NCBI RefSeq assembly: GCF_030285665.1
Contig: NZ_CP127295.1
Coordinates: 7,998,001 to 8,062,000, forward strand
Source of the DNA: Amycolatopsis mongoliensis
GTDB taxonomy: Bacteria; Actinomycetota; Actinomycetes; Mycobacteriales; Pseudonocardiaceae
Direction of reading: 5' to 3'
Length of the DNA: 64,000 nucleotides
Positions within the stretch are counted from its first letter, which is position 1. Each line of letters starts with the position of its first letter. The position numbers and the translations under genes are program-made. Positions 15,569 through 24,143 of the stretch are shown in pieces. Under the pieces are notes generated by a model. It worked only from the letters and a program-made list of their open reading frames with translations, made no database searches and had not been told where the DNA came from.

Positions 15569-18346
15569 TCACGCGGCGCCCGCGGCGACGACCCCCCGCC
15601 GCAGCGCCTTCACCGCCTCGGCCGCCGCCGCACCCACCGGATCGCCCTTGCCGAGCACGTCGCGGATCTGGTCGAGCAGGTCGATGACCTGACGCGACCA
15701 GCGCACGAAGTCACCCGCCGACAGCTCCTGCCCGTTGGCCTCGGCCGCCGTGAGCACCTTCTCCAGCGACTCGCCGCGCGCCCAGCGGTAGACCGGCCAC
15801 GCGAACCCCGCGTCCGGCTCCCGGGTGCGGTCGAGCCGGTGCCGCCGCTCGTCCTCGGTGAGGTCCACCCACAGCTTCACCGTCTCCTGCCACGCCTCCG
15901 GCACCGCGCCGCCGGGCAGCCGCGGCTCCCCGGCGGTGTCCCGGCGAGCCTCGAAGACCAGCGTCGAAACGACCGCGGCCAGCTCGGCCGGACCGAGCCC
16001 GCGCCACACGCCGTGCCGGATGCACTCCGCGGCCAGCAGATCGGACTCGCTGTAGAGCCGGGTCAGGCGCCGGCCGTGCTCGGTGACGCGGTCCTCGCCG
16101 TCACCCGCCGACTCCGGCCCGAGGTACCCGCGTTCGCCGAGCAGCGCCAGGATCCGGTCGAACGCCCGCGCCAGCGAGTGCGTCGTCGCCGCGACCTTCC
16201 GCTCCAGCTGCTGGGTTTCCGCCGCCAGCCGTTCGTACCGCTCGACCCAGCGCAGGTTCGCCTCGCGCTCGGCCAGCCCGTGGCACGGGTGCGCCCGCAA
16301 CGCCCGCCGCAACGCCGCCAGCTCACCGTCCTCGTTCGCTCCGGACCGCCGCTTCTGCCTGCCCGGCAGCGAAATCCCCGCGTTGCGCAGCGTCGAAGCG
16401 ATGTCCCGGCGCGTCTTCGGCGACCGCAGCTCGATGTGCTTGGGCAGCTTGATCCGTCCCAGCGCCTCGACCGGCGCCGGGAAGTCGGCCACCGACAACG
16501 GACCCGACCACCGGTCCTCGGTCACCACGACCGGACGCGGCTCGCGGATCGGGTCGAGCCCCGGGTCGACGACCACCGCCAGCCCCGCCCGCCGGCCCGC
16601 CGGCACCGCGATGACGTCACCCTTGCGCAGCTTCTCCAGCGACTCCGCGGTCCCGGCCCGCCGGGTCGCCGTGTTCTGCCGGGACAACGCCTTCTCCCGC
16701 GTCGAGATCTTCGCCCGCAGCTCCACGTACTCGAGCATCTCGTCGAAGTCGCCGGTGATGGCGGCCGCATACCCCTTGAGGGCTTCCTTGTTCCGCTCGA
16801 TCCGGCGCGCCGTGCCGACCACCGACCGGTCGGCCTGGAACTGCGCGAACGACTGTTCCAGCAGCTCACGGGCCTCCGCCGCACCGACCTGGGCGACCAG
16901 GTTCACCGCCATGTTGTAGCCGGGCCGGAACGACGACCGCAGCGGGTAGGTCCGCGTCGAGGCCAGCCCGGCGACCTGCTTCGGATCGACCCCCGGCTGC
17001 CACGCGACGACCGCGTGCCCCTCGACGTCGATCCCGCGCCGCCCGGCCCGGCCGGTCAGCTGGGTGTACTCCCCCGGCGTCAGGTCGACGTGCGCCTCGC
17101 CGTTGTACTTGACCAGCCGTTCGAGCACGACCGTGCGGGCCGGCATGTTGATCCCGAGCGCGAGCGTCTCGGTGGCGAAGACGACCTTCACCAGACCGCG
17201 GACGAACAGCTCTTCGACGGTCTCCTTGAACGCCGGCAGCAACCCGGCGTGGTGCCCGGCGATCCCGCGCTCCAGCGCCTCCCGCCACTCCCAGTAGCCA
17301 AGCACGCCCAGGTCGCCCTCGGGCAGCTCCGACGTGCGCTCCTCGATGATCCGGCGGATCTCCTCGACCTCGCCCGGCCCGTTGAGCCGCAGGCCCGACC
17401 GCACGCACTGGCCCACGGCGGCATCGCACCCGGCCCGGGAGAAGATGAACACGATCGCCGGCAGCAGCCCCGCCCGGTCCAGCTGCTCGACGACGTCCAC
17501 CCGCGACGGCGGCCGGAACCGCGGCATCCGCGACGGCGCGCCCCGGCGCCCGCGCGGCCCGCGGAGCCCGGCGGGCGCGTACTGGCGGCCGATCTCTTCG
17601 GTGCGGCGCAGCAGGGTCGGGTTGATCCGCAGCTCGGCGCCCGGCGCGTGGACGTCGTCGCCGGCGAACAGGTCGAGCAGCCGGTTCCCGACGAGCATGT
17701 GCTGCCAGAGCGGTACCGGCCGGTGCTCGTCGACGACGACGGTCGTGTCGCCGCGGACCTCGACCAGCCACTCGCCGAACTCCTCGGCGTTGCTGACCGT
17801 GGCCGACAGCCCGACCACGCGGACGTGCTCCGGCAGGTGCAGGATCACCTCTTCCCACACCGCCCCGCGGAACCGGTCGGCGAGGTAGTGGACCTCGTCC
17901 ATGACCACGTAGCCGAGGTCGATGATCGTCGAGGAGCCGGCGTAGAGCATGTTGCGCAGCACCTCGGTGGTCATCACGACCACCTGCGCGTTGCCGTTGA
18001 TCGAGGTGTCCCCGGTCAGCAGGCCGACGGCATCCGGGCCGTACCGGGCCACCAGGTCGCCGTACTTCTGGTTCGACAGCGCCTTGATCGGCGTGGTGTA
18101 GAAGCACTTTCGGCCCTCGGCCAGCGCCAGGTGCACGGCGAACTCGCCGACGATCGTCTTGCCGGCTCCGGTCGGCGCGCAGACGAGCACGCCGTGACCG
18201 CCCTCGAGGGCCTCGCACCCGCGGATCTGGAACTCGTCGAACTCGAAGGACGCTTCCGCGGCGAAGCGCGTCAGCTGGGGGTACTTCCCTCGACGCGAGG
18301 AGGCCGCATAGGCCTCGGCCGGGGACTGAGAAGGGCTACTGGCCAC
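15569..18346 (-). CDS. helY: Ski2-like superfamily II helicase HelY
   Basis: DExH-box helicase of 925 residues. Seen in order: the N-terminal Q-like region (FEFDEFQIRGCEALE), Walker A APTGAGKT, the DEVH box (MDEVHYLADRFRG), motif III GLSATVSN, the second RecA domain with FATETLALGINMPARTVV and QLTGRAGRRGID, then a long C-terminal part with a DSHCT-type end. In mycobacteria helY lies beside tatC, tatA, pafC and pafB, and the same order holds here with one kinase gene inserted. An RNA-processing role is inferred from Ski2/Mtr4 relatives. The GTG start at 18346 sits just after a 7-bp inverted repeat (18350-18373). Confidence 0.9.
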   Translation of the reverse strand: MASSPSQSPAEAYAASSRRGKYPQLTRFAAEASFEFDEFQIRGCEALEGGHGVLVCAPTGAGKTIVGEFAVHLALAEGRKCFYTTPIKALSNQKYGDLVARYGPDAVGLLTGDTSINGNAQVVVMTTEVLRNMLYAGSSTIIDLGYVVMDEVHYLADRFRGAVWEEVILHLPEHVRVVGLSATVSNAEEFGEWLVEVRGDTTVVVDEHRPVPLWQHMLVGNRLLDLFAGDDVHAPGAELRINPTLLRRTEEIGRQYAPAGLRGPRGRRGAPSRMPRFRPPSRVDVVEQLDRAGLLPAIVFIFSRAGCDAAVGQCVRSGLRLNGPGEVEEIRRIIEERTSELPEGDLGVLGYWEWREALERGIAGHHAGLLPAFKETVEELFVRGLVKVVFATETLALGINMPARTVVLERLVKYNGEAHVDLTPGEYTQLTGRAGRRGIDVEGHAVVAWQPGVDPKQVAGLASTRTYPLRSSFRPGYNMAVNLVAQVGAAEARELLEQSFAQFQADRSVVGTARRIERNKEALKGYAAAITGDFDEMLEYVELRAKISTREKALSRQNTATRRAGTAESLEKLRKGDVIAVPAGRRAGLAVVVDPGLDPIREPRPVVVTEDRWSGPLSVADFPAPVEALGRIKLPKHIELRSPKTRRDIASTLRNAGISLPGRQKRRSGANEDGELAALRRALRAHPCHGLAEREANLRWVERYERLAAETQQLERKVAATTHSLARAFDRILALLGERGYLGPESAGDGEDRVTEHGRRLTRLYSESDLLAAECIRHGVWRGLGPAELAAVVSTLVFEARRDTAGEPRLPGGAVPEAWQETVKLWVDLTEDERRHRLDRTREPDAGFAWPVYRWARGESLEKVLTAAEANGQELSAGDFVRWSRQVIDLLDQIRDVLGKGDPVGAAAAEAVKALRRGVVAAGAA

Positions 18347-18349
18347 CTC

Positions 18350-18373
18350 GTCAGGGTTTCACATCCCCCTGAC
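18350..18373. promoter_or_regulatory. Inverted repeat just upstream of helY
   Basis: GTCAGGG and CCCTGAC, perfect 7-bp arms with a 10-bp spacer, only 4 bp from the helY start. It could be a protein-binding site or a leader hairpin affecting helY translation. No regulator is assigned. Confidence 0.35.
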
Positions 18374-18423
18374 GGTCCGCACGCGGCGTGACCGACGGCG
18401 GTGGTCGTCCTTGCGGGTTCTTC

Positions 18424-18460
18424 TTCGGGCTTGCGGCCGAGTGACGGCTACAAGCCCGAA
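18424..18460. repeat. 10-bp inverted repeat in the helY divergent region
   Basis: TTCGGGCTTG (18424-18433) and CAAGCCCGAA (18451-18460) are perfect arms with a 17-bp spacer. They lie between helY and the palindrome at 18473. Could form a hairpin or bind a dimeric regulator; no function assigned. Confidence 0.4.
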
Positions 18461-18472
18461 CATCGCCATGCC

Positions 18473-18488
18473 GTATAGGGCGTTATAC
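18473..18488. promoter_or_regulatory. GTATAGGGCGTTATAC palindrome, copy 2
   Basis: One-base variant (T to G in the centre) of the four-copy palindrome. It lies 49 bp upstream of the zinc-ribbon membrane protein at 18538 and in the divergent gap with helY. The outward TATACA on the right arm could be a -10 element for the plus-strand gene. Confidence 0.55.
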
Positions 18489-18537
18489 ACCGATCATCCG
18501 GCGGAACCGGCCCCGGGTGGGCCACGTCGGAGGCTGC

Positions 18538-19119
18538 ATGACGGATCCGTGCCCCAGCTGCGGGCTGGTGGACCAGGTGCAGCACGTGCCCGCGGTCTAC
18601 CAGGGCGGCCACTCCTTCTTCCGTGGCCAGGGCCCGGCGGTCGCCGTGCCCACCGGCGACGGGCTCGGCTACACGAGCAGCCAGGTCAGCGGGGTCTCCG
18701 TCACCGCGGTCGCCCGCGCGCTGGACCCCTTCCCTCCCCCGCGCCGCAGCGGCGGGCTGCTGGCGGCGGTGATCGTGCTGGCGATGGCCGGGAGCTGTTT
18801 CCTGCTGCTGCCGTTCTCGGCGTTCGACGACCCGCCGCCGGGCGGGGCGGGGGCGCGGGCGCTGGGCATCGCGGTGATCTCGCTGCCGGCGGTGGCGATC
18901 TACGTCGCGACCGGCGTGCTGATCTGGCTGTACGTCCGGCGGGTCCGCGCCCACCGGCGGCAGCGGCGTGGGGTTCCGGCCGCGACGCAGCTGTGGGAGC
19001 AGGGCTGGTTCTGTCACCGCTGCGGGGGTGTGTACTTCGCGGACGCCCGCGCCGAGCGGCTGCTGACGCCGGCGCACTTCCGGCAGCTGGTCGCGCGGGC
19101 CGGCGGCTACGACCGTTAG
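18538..19119 (+). CDS. Unknown membrane protein with split zinc-ribbon cysteines
   Basis: A 193-residue protein not assigned to a family. An N-terminal CPSCG pair is matched by a C-terminal CHRCGGVYF, so the two ends may join to form one zinc ribbon on the cytosolic side. Between them are two hydrophobic segments (GLLAAVIVLAMAGSCFLLLPF and ALGIAVISLPAVAIYVATGVLIWLYV) followed by a basic stretch (RRVRAHRRQRRG). The ATG at 18538 is preferred over an in-frame GTG at 18517. Its TAG stop overlaps the convergent kinase stop by 4 bp. It sits behind copy 2 of the repeated palindrome. Confidence 0.7.
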   Translation: MTDPCPSCGLVDQVQHVPAVYQGGHSFFRGQGPAVAVPTGDGLGYTSSQVSGVSVTAVARALDPFPPPRRSGGLLAAVIVLAMAGSCFLLLPFSAFDDPPPGGAGARALGIAVISLPAVAIYVATGVLIWLYVRRVRAHRRQRRGVPAATQLWEQGWFCHRCGGVYFADARAERLLTPAHFRQLVARAGGYDR

Positions 19120-19997
19120 GCCAGGACGGTCAGCGCGCCCGGGACGCAGCTGACCGTCACCGGCACGCTCCCCTGCGGCTCGCCGTCGGCGTAGGCCGGC
19201 CAGTCGTTGCCCGTCAGCGAGACCGAGCGGGCGCGCAGGGTCCGGACCGCGGGGTGCGTGAGGTGCTTGCCCGTGCGCAGGCCCGGCAGCATGCGGATCA
19301 GGCCGCGGCGGGTCATGTCCCCCACCACCGTCACGTCGAAGACGCCGTCCTCCGGGTCCGCCGTCGGGCAGATCGGGACGCCGCCGCCGTAGAAGCGGGT
19401 GTTGCCGACCGCCACCAGGGTCGCGTCGAGCTCGAGGCGGTCGACGCCGGTGTCGACCACCACCGGGCGGGGGCGGAACGCCGCCAGCTCGGCGAGGATC
19501 GCGACGTCGTAGCGGCGCGGACCGGACGGCCAGCGCATCCGGTTGGCGCGTTCGTTGACGCCGGCGTCGAAGCCCGCGCACAGCACCGTCGCGAACCACG
19601 TGGCACCCACGCGGCCGAGGTCGATGCGCCTCCGGGCACCCGACCGGAGCGCCGCCACCAGGGCGTCGACCGCGGGCAGCGGCTCGCCGGGGACGCCGAG
19701 GGCGCGGGCGAAGTCGTTCCCGGTGCCCGCCGGGACCAGGCCGAGCGCGACGCCGTGGTTCGCGCAGAACTGGACGCCCTGGTGGGCGGCGCCGTCGCCG
19801 CCGAGCACGATCAGGACGTCGAGGCCCGCGTCGTGGGAGGTCCGCATCAGCTCGCGGGACTCCTCGACGGAGTTGGCGACCAGCACGTCGAGGCGGTCGA
19901 CGGCGGTGCGCAGCCGCTCGGCGACGGTGTCCGCGATCCGGGCGGCCGCGCCGTGCCCCGAGGCCGGGTGGACGGCGAGCGCGGCGTGGATCCCCAC
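19116..19997 (-). CDS. Diacylglycerol/lipid kinase family protein
   Basis: A 293-residue DagK/YegS-type kinase. The nucleotide-binding signature VLGGDGAAHQGVQ (GGDG) and PAGTGNDFARALG are present, followed by a beta-sandwich C-terminal domain (VAVGNTRFYGGGVPICPTADPEDG). It would phosphorylate diacylglycerol or a related lipid at the membrane. The GTG start overlaps the last base of the tatC stop (TAGTG), so the gene is co-translated with the Tat genes. It lies between tatC and helY, which are adjacent in mycobacteria. A second kinase of this family is fused to a phosphatase at 28411. Confidence 0.87.
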   Translation of the reverse strand: MGIHAALAVHPASGHGAAARIADTVAERLRTAVDRLDVLVANSVEESRELMRTSHDAGLDVLIVLGGDGAAHQGVQFCANHGVALGLVPAGTGNDFARALGVPGEPLPAVDALVAALRSGARRRIDLGRVGATWFATVLCAGFDAGVNERANRMRWPSGPRRYDVAILAELAAFRPRPVVVDTGVDRLELDATLVAVGNTRFYGGGVPICPTADPEDGVFDVTVVGDMTRRGLIRMLPGLRTGKHLTHPAVRTLRARSVSLTGNDWPAYADGEPQGSVPVTVSCVPGALTVLA

Positions 19998-20968
19998 TAC
20001 GTGACGTCGTCGGTGCTCGAGCGGCCGCCGGACGCGGTCGGCGTGGACGGCTCGTCGTCGATCTTGCTCGGTGTGTAGTCGAACGGCGCGGCTTCGTCGT
20101 CGGCGAGCTGGTCCCAGCCCTCGTCCGCGCGCTCCCGGTCCTTCTTGCGGTCGTGCAGGCGGGCGATCTGGATGGACAGCTCGAACAGCACGGTCAGCGC
20201 GCCGGCCAGGCCCAGCATCGAGAACGGGTCCGAACCCGGGGTGACGAAGGCGGCGAAGACGAACAGCGCGAACACGATGCCGCGGCGCCACTTCTTCAGC
20301 TGCCGGTACTTGACCACGCCGACGCGGTTGAGCATCACCACGAGCAGCGGGAGCTCGAAGCTGATCCCGAAGATGATCAGCAGCGACAGCATGAACGAGA
20401 TGTACTTGTCGGCGGTCAGCGCCGTGACGAACTCGTCCTGGCCGAAGCCCATCAGCAGCTGCAGGGCGTGCGGGAACAGCATGTACGCCAGCACCGCGCC
20501 GGCGGCGAACAGCACGGACGCGAACCCGACGAAGGTCAGCGCGTACTTGCGTTCCTTGGAGTACAGCCCGGGCGCGATGAACGCCCAGACCTGGTACAGC
20601 CACGCCGGCGAGAACAGCACGGCGCCGGCCGCGAGGCCGACCTTCAGCTGGATCATGAACGCTTCGAACGGCACGGTCTGCAGCAGCTGGCAGCCCTGGT
20701 GGCCGTTGAGCCGCCGATCCGGCGGGATGGCGCAGTAGGGGTCCTTGACGATCTCGCCGAGCGACGGGATGGGCCCCACCTTGGTGCTGAACCAGAAGAA
20801 GCCGAGGATGCCGCCGACGACGACGGCGAGCAGCGCGAAGCCGAGCCGGCGGCGGAACTCGTAGATGTGCTCGATGAGCGTCATCGTGCCGTCGGGGTTG
20901 GTGCGACGGCTGCGCTTGCGCCGCTTCGACCGGCGGCTGGTGCCGTTACCGGAGGCGGGTTCCGCCAC
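19997..20968 (-). CDS. tatC: Twin-arginine translocase subunit TatC
   Basis: Six-helix membrane receptor of the Tat protein-export system, 323 residues. Conserved early residues are MTLIEHIYEFRRRL and the periplasmic loop after the first helix contains PFEAFMIQLKVGLAAG, the TatC signature. Helices follow as expected (LLAVVVGGILGFFWF; AGAVLFSPAWLYQVWAFIAPGL; FVGFASVLFAAGAVLAYMLF and others). An N-terminal basic stretch (SRRSKRRKRSRR) and a charged C-terminal tail of about 70 residues are typical of actinobacterial TatC. It lies downstream of tatA and is coupled to the lipid kinase gene. Confidence 0.95.
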   Translation of the reverse strand: MAEPASGNGTSRRSKRRKRSRRTNPDGTMTLIEHIYEFRRRLGFALLAVVVGGILGFFWFSTKVGPIPSLGEIVKDPYCAIPPDRRLNGHQGCQLLQTVPFEAFMIQLKVGLAAGAVLFSPAWLYQVWAFIAPGLYSKERKYALTFVGFASVLFAAGAVLAYMLFPHALQLLMGFGQDEFVTALTADKYISFMLSLLIIFGISFELPLLVVMLNRVGVVKYRQLKKWRRGIVFALFVFAAFVTPGSDPFSMLGLAGALTVLFELSIQIARLHDRKKDRERADEGWDQLADDEAAPFDYTPSKIDDEPSTPTASGGRSSTDDVT

Positions 20969-21052
20969 GGGATGTTCCGTTCTCGTCGGTGTCCGCCGGA
21001 GCGCGCCGGGCCGGCGCGCTCCGTGGACCAGGGACCGGGTGGCGCGAGGCCG

Positions 21053-21379
21053 TCAGCTCGCGTTCTTCTGCGGCTGGTCGGCGGCCTGCTGCTTCTTCAG
21101 CTCGTCGAGCTGCCGCTGGAGGTCCGCGACCTGCTGGTCGGTCGCGGCACTCGGGGTCGCCGGAGCGGGCGTGGCCGGGATCTGCTTCGTCTCGACCGGC
21201 TCGGCGTCCTCGTGCGAGGCGCTCTTGTCGCCCGCGAGGTCCTTGGTCTCGGCCTTGAAGATCTTCATGGACTTGCCGATCGACCGCGCCGCATCGGGAA
21301 GCCGCTTGGCCCCGAACAGCAGCACGACGAGCAGCACCAAGATGATCAAATGCCATCCTTGCAATCCGTTGGCGAACAA
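21053..21379 (-). CDS. tatA: Twin-arginine translocase subunit TatA
   Basis: Pore-forming Tat component of 108 residues: an N-terminal membrane helix (GLQGWHLIILVLLVVLLFG), the FG-containing hinge (FGAKRLPDAARSIGKSMKIFKAE) forming the amphipathic helix, and a variable charged tail ending in a short coiled region. The start is a TTG at 21379, supported by a perfect AGGAGG (21385-21390) five bases upstream and by the family alignment (MFANGLQGW). It leads the tatA-tatC-kinase operon and follows the pafB-pafC genes, as in mycobacteria. Confidence 0.93.
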   Translation of the reverse strand: MFANGLQGWHLIILVLLVVLLFGAKRLPDAARSIGKSMKIFKAETKDLAGDKSASHEDAEPVETKQIPATPAPATPSAATDQQVADLQRQLDELKKQQAADQPQKNAS

Positions 21380-21410
21380 GATGGCCTCCTATCTGCGTCT
21401 GGTAGGGATG

Positions 21411-21632
21411 TTACTGGTTTTCCGGTTTCCGGCGGCGCTGCGCGAAGGCGACGCGCAGCGCGGCCGACCGGGCGCGGACGAGCCCCACCCGGTCCTGGGT
21501 GTTCGTAGCCACCATGCTTGCGGTCTGCTTGAAACCACGCAAGACCTTGGCGGTTCGCACCAGCAGGACGACGAGCAGCAGCAGGCCGATCGCGACGAGC
21601 ACGACGGTGGGCAGGTACGGCACGTCGATCAC
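21411..21632 (-). CDS. Small single-pass membrane protein between pafC and tatA
   Basis: A 73-residue protein not recognised. One hydrophobic helix (LPTVVLVAIGLLLLVVLLV) near the N-terminus is followed by a basic, helical cytosolic part (RTAKVLRGFKQTASMVATNTQDRVGLVRARSAALRVAFAQRRRK). The GTG start at 21632 is one base past the pafC stop, so it is co-translated with pafC; a second GTG at 21623 is an alternative start. The position suggests a role at the membrane beside TatA, but no function can be assigned. Confidence 0.65.
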   Translation of the reverse strand: MIDVPYLPTVVLVAIGLLLLVVLLVRTAKVLRGFKQTASMVATNTQDRVGLVRARSAALRVAFAQRRRKPENQ

Positions 21633-21633
21633 C

Positions 21634-22614
21634 CTAGTGGTCGCAGGTTGACGGAAGGTGACGGGCTCGGGCCACCGCGTCGGCCGCACGGCGTCCGACG
21701 TCGGACGCGAGGTCGGCCGGGCTCTCCACCAGCGCTTCTCCGCCGAGTCCCAGCACGAGGCGCACCATCCAGGACTGGTCGGCGTAACGCATCCGGATCC
21801 GCAGCCGGCCGCCGTCGAGCTCGTCGAGCTCCTCGCAGGGGTAGTACTCGGCTACCCAGCGTGCATCCGGGTCGAGGACCAGCACCGCCTCCCGCTGATC
21901 GGGACGCTCGCGGAAAACACCCTCGGAGATATCGGTGGGGTGGGCGTGGGCCGGTGGGCGCGAAGGCTCTTCCAGGACCGTCAGCTCGTCGATCCGGTCG
22001 AGCCGGAACAGCCGGACGCCCTCGGCGCGGCGGCACCAGGCCTCGAGGTAGCCGACGGCCTGGACGATCAGCAGCCGCATCGGGTCGACCGTCCGCTCGG
22101 TGATCTGGTCCTTGGACGCGGTGTAGTAGCGGATCCGCAGCGCCCGCCCGTCCCGCAGGGCCCGGGCGACCTCCTCGCGGGTCCGCGCGGTCTTCTTCCC
22201 CTCGCGCACCCCGCCGCCGACGACCACCCCGGCGGGCTGGGCCTGCCCGGCCGCGGACTCGATCTTGGCGATCGAGCGGCGGACGGCGTCGCCGTCGAGC
22301 ACGCCCGGCGTCTCGGCCAGCGCCCGCAGCGCGACCAGCAGCGCCGTGGCCTCGCCGCCGGTGAGCCGCAGCGGGCGGTTCATCCCGGCGTCGTGGGTGA
22401 CGACGATCGTGTCGCCCTCGAAGGACAGGTCGATCAGGTCGCCGGGGCCGTAGCCGGGCAGCCCGCACATCCACAGCAGCTCGAGGTCCTTGCGCAGCTG
22501 CCTCGGCGTGACGTCGAAGTCGTGCGCCGCCTCGTCGATCCGGATGCCCGGGCGCGCGAGCAGGTAGGGCACGAGCGCGAGCAGTCTCGGCATCCGGTCG
22601 GTGGACCCGCTCAC
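21634..22614 (-). CDS. pafC: PafC, WYL-domain transcriptional regulator
   Basis: A 326-residue helix-turn-helix/WYL protein (early residues PRLLALVPYLLARPGIRIDEAAHDFDVTPRQLRKDLELLWMCGLPGYGPGDLID). The WYL domain is visible in RIRYYTASKDQITERTVDPMRLLIVQAVGYLEAWCRRAEGVRLFRLDRI, and a WCX extension follows. In mycobacteria PafB and PafC form a heteromeric activator of DNA-damage genes independent of LexA; the name reflects linkage to pafA, not a direct proteasome role. The GTG start overlaps the pafB stop (GTGA), so the subunits are made in a coupled manner. Confidence 0.92.
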   Translation of the reverse strand: MSGSTDRMPRLLALVPYLLARPGIRIDEAAHDFDVTPRQLRKDLELLWMCGLPGYGPGDLIDLSFEGDTIVVTHDAGMNRPLRLTGGEATALLVALRALAETPGVLDGDAVRRSIAKIESAAGQAQPAGVVVGGGVREGKKTARTREEVARALRDGRALRIRYYTASKDQITERTVDPMRLLIVQAVGYLEAWCRRAEGVRLFRLDRIDELTVLEEPSRPPAHAHPTDISEGVFRERPDQREAVLVLDPDARWVAEYYPCEELDELDGGRLRIRMRYADQSWMVRLVLGLGGEALVESPADLASDVGRRAADAVARARHLPSTCDH

Positions 22615-23594
22615 CGGGCGCTCCCCTGCCGGGCCACGACGGCTTCGAGCCGGTCCTGGACGGTCTTGGCCAGCACGTCGGGTTCGAGCACCACGACGTC
22701 GGGGCCCTGTGCGGTGATCCAGTCGGCCGCCGACTCCGGGAAGTAGAGCCCGATCTCGACGAGGTCGCCCTCTTCGCCGTCGATCGTGCAGCGGCCCAGG
22801 ACCGTGCCGCGGCGGCGGACCCCGGCGGCCCGGCCGTCGGCGACCCAGAGCCGGGCGGTGGTGACCGGGGCCGGTTCGGACGCCCCCGTCACCGACACGA
22901 GCTTGAGCAGGTTGACGCCCTCGGGACGCTGCACCGCGCCGGGCTTGCCGACCGGGTGGACCTTGCCGGTGACGCGGGAGAGGCGGAAGCAGCGGGTGGC
23001 GCCGCGGTCGCGGTCGTGCCCGACGACGTACCAGCGGGCCCGCCACGACACCACGCCCCACGGCTCGAGGGTGCGCATGATGCGTTCCGGCGAGCCGCTG
23101 CGGCGGTACTCGAAGCGGACGGCCTGGCCGTTCTGCACCGCGGCCAGCAGCGGCCCGAACGCCGGTTCGGCGCGCACGCGCGGCTCGACGACGGTGGGTG
23201 CCTGGTCGTCGACCTCCAGGCCGGCGGCGCGCAGCTTCACGAGCGCGCCCTGCGCCTGCCCGGTCAGCTCCGGGGAGTCCCACAGCCGGGACGCGAGCGC
23301 GACGGCGGCGGCCTCGTCGGGGGCGAGGTCGATCTCGCCGAGTTCGTAGTCGCGGCGGGCGATGCGGTAGCCCTCGATGGCGTCGAAGGCGGAGTTGCGG
23401 CCGGTCTCCAGCGGGATGCCGAGCTCGCGCAGCTCGGTCTTGTCCCGCTCGAACATCCGGAAGTAGGCCTCGTCGCTGGCCGCGTCGCCGTATCCGGGCA
23501 CGATGCCGCGAATCCGCTCGGCAGTGAGGTACTGCCGGGTGGACAGGAGGGCCAGCACCAGATTGACCAGCCGTTCGGCGCGTGCGGTGGACAC
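22611..23594 (-). CDS. pafB: PafB, WYL-domain transcriptional regulator
   Basis: A 327-residue partner of PafC with the same architecture: N-terminal winged helix (LVNLVLALLSTRQYLTAERIRGIVPGY...FERDKTELRELGIPLETG), a WYL domain (AVRFEYRRSGSPERIMRTLEPWGVVSWRARWYVVGHDRDRGATRCFRLSRV) and a C-terminal extension. It would sense DNA damage together with PafC and direct transcription of repair genes, as known from Mycobacterium. Here it is separated from pafA by about 3.3 kb of inserted genes, unlike the adjacent arrangement in mycobacteria. Only 10 bp separate its start from the stop of the HxlR gene. Confidence 0.92.
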   Translation of the reverse strand: MSTARAERLVNLVLALLSTRQYLTAERIRGIVPGYGDAASDEAYFRMFERDKTELRELGIPLETGRNSAFDAIEGYRIARRDYELGEIDLAPDEAAAVALASRLWDSPELTGQAQGALVKLRAAGLEVDDQAPTVVEPRVRAEPAFGPLLAAVQNGQAVRFEYRRSGSPERIMRTLEPWGVVSWRARWYVVGHDRDRGATRCFRLSRVTGKVHPVGKPGAVQRPEGVNLLKLVSVTGASEPAPVTTARLWVADGRAAGVRRRGTVLGRCTIDGEEGDLVEIGLYFPESAADWITAQGPDVVVLEPDVLAKTVQDRLEAVVARQGSAR

Positions 23595-23604
23595 CCGGTA
23601 GAGC

Positions 23605-24036
23605 CTAGCCCGCGCCGCCCGGCCCGATCGTGAGGTCCGGGGTGCGCGCGTCGTAATCGGTCCTGGCGGCGGCCACGGCGTCGAAGTTCGCCTCGGCCCA
23701 GTCCTTGAAGCCCGCCATCAGCGCGCGGAGGCTTTCCCCCAGCGGCGTAAGGGAATAGTCGACGCGGACGGGCACCGACGGGGTCACCTCGCGGCGCACC
23801 AGGCCGTCCCGTTCTAGCACCCGCAGGGTCTGGGTGAGCATCTTCTGGCTGACCCCGGCGATGCGCCGCGAAAGGTCGCTGTAGCGCTGCGGGCCGTCAC
23901 CGAGCGCGACGAGGATCAGGCTGACCCACTTGCCGGCGATCTCGTCGAGGAGCTTCCGGGTGGGGCAGGCCGCGAGATAGGCGTCGTAGGCGGCCTTTTC
24001 GGCCAGCCGCCGCTGTTCCGCCGTGCGCGTGGGCAC
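23605..24036 (-). CDS. HxlR-family transcriptional regulator
   Basis: A 143-residue HxlR/DUF24 winged-helix protein. Diagnostic features are CPTRKLLDEIAGKWVSLILVAL near the N-terminus with the family cysteine, then RYSDLSRRIAGVSQKMLTQTLRVLERDGLVRREV and the wing YSLTPLGESL. Members respond to aldehydes, quinones or diamide through that cysteine. The gene is divergent from a quinone-reductase-like gene, its likely target. The GTG start at 24036 has an AGGAGG eight bases upstream. The intergenic region holds a TACT-N11-AGTA element typical of HxlR operators. Confidence 0.9.
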   Translation of the reverse strand: MPTRTAEQRRLAEKAAYDAYLAACPTRKLLDEIAGKWVSLILVALGDGPQRYSDLSRRIAGVSQKMLTQTLRVLERDGLVRREVTPSVPVRVDYSLTPLGESLRALMAGFKDWAEANFDAVAAARTDYDARTPDLTIGPGGAG

Positions 24037-24076
24037 CGGGCGAACCTCCTCGTGCGGTGGGCACCTTCGGGTGCGT

Positions 24077-24095
24077 ACTTCCCGTTGGAGAGTAG
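24077..24095. promoter_or_regulatory. Candidate HxlR operator (TACT-N11-AGTA)
   Basis: An imperfect inverted repeat, TACTTCC...GGAGAGTA, lies between the divergent HxlR gene (start 24036) and the reductase gene (start 24144). Known HxlR-family operators such as those of YodB use TACT/AGTA half sites. A further TAGCTCCCC repeats the left half nearby. Confidence 0.5.
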
Positions 24096-24143
24096 CTCCC
24101 CATACGTTCGCGAGGAAGGTCCGATCCCGGGAAGGAGACGAAG

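Noticed and set aside
15386..18391. A frame of about 1000 codons on the plus strand opposite helY
   Set aside because: Antisense shadow of the helicase: low-complexity composition and no domain.
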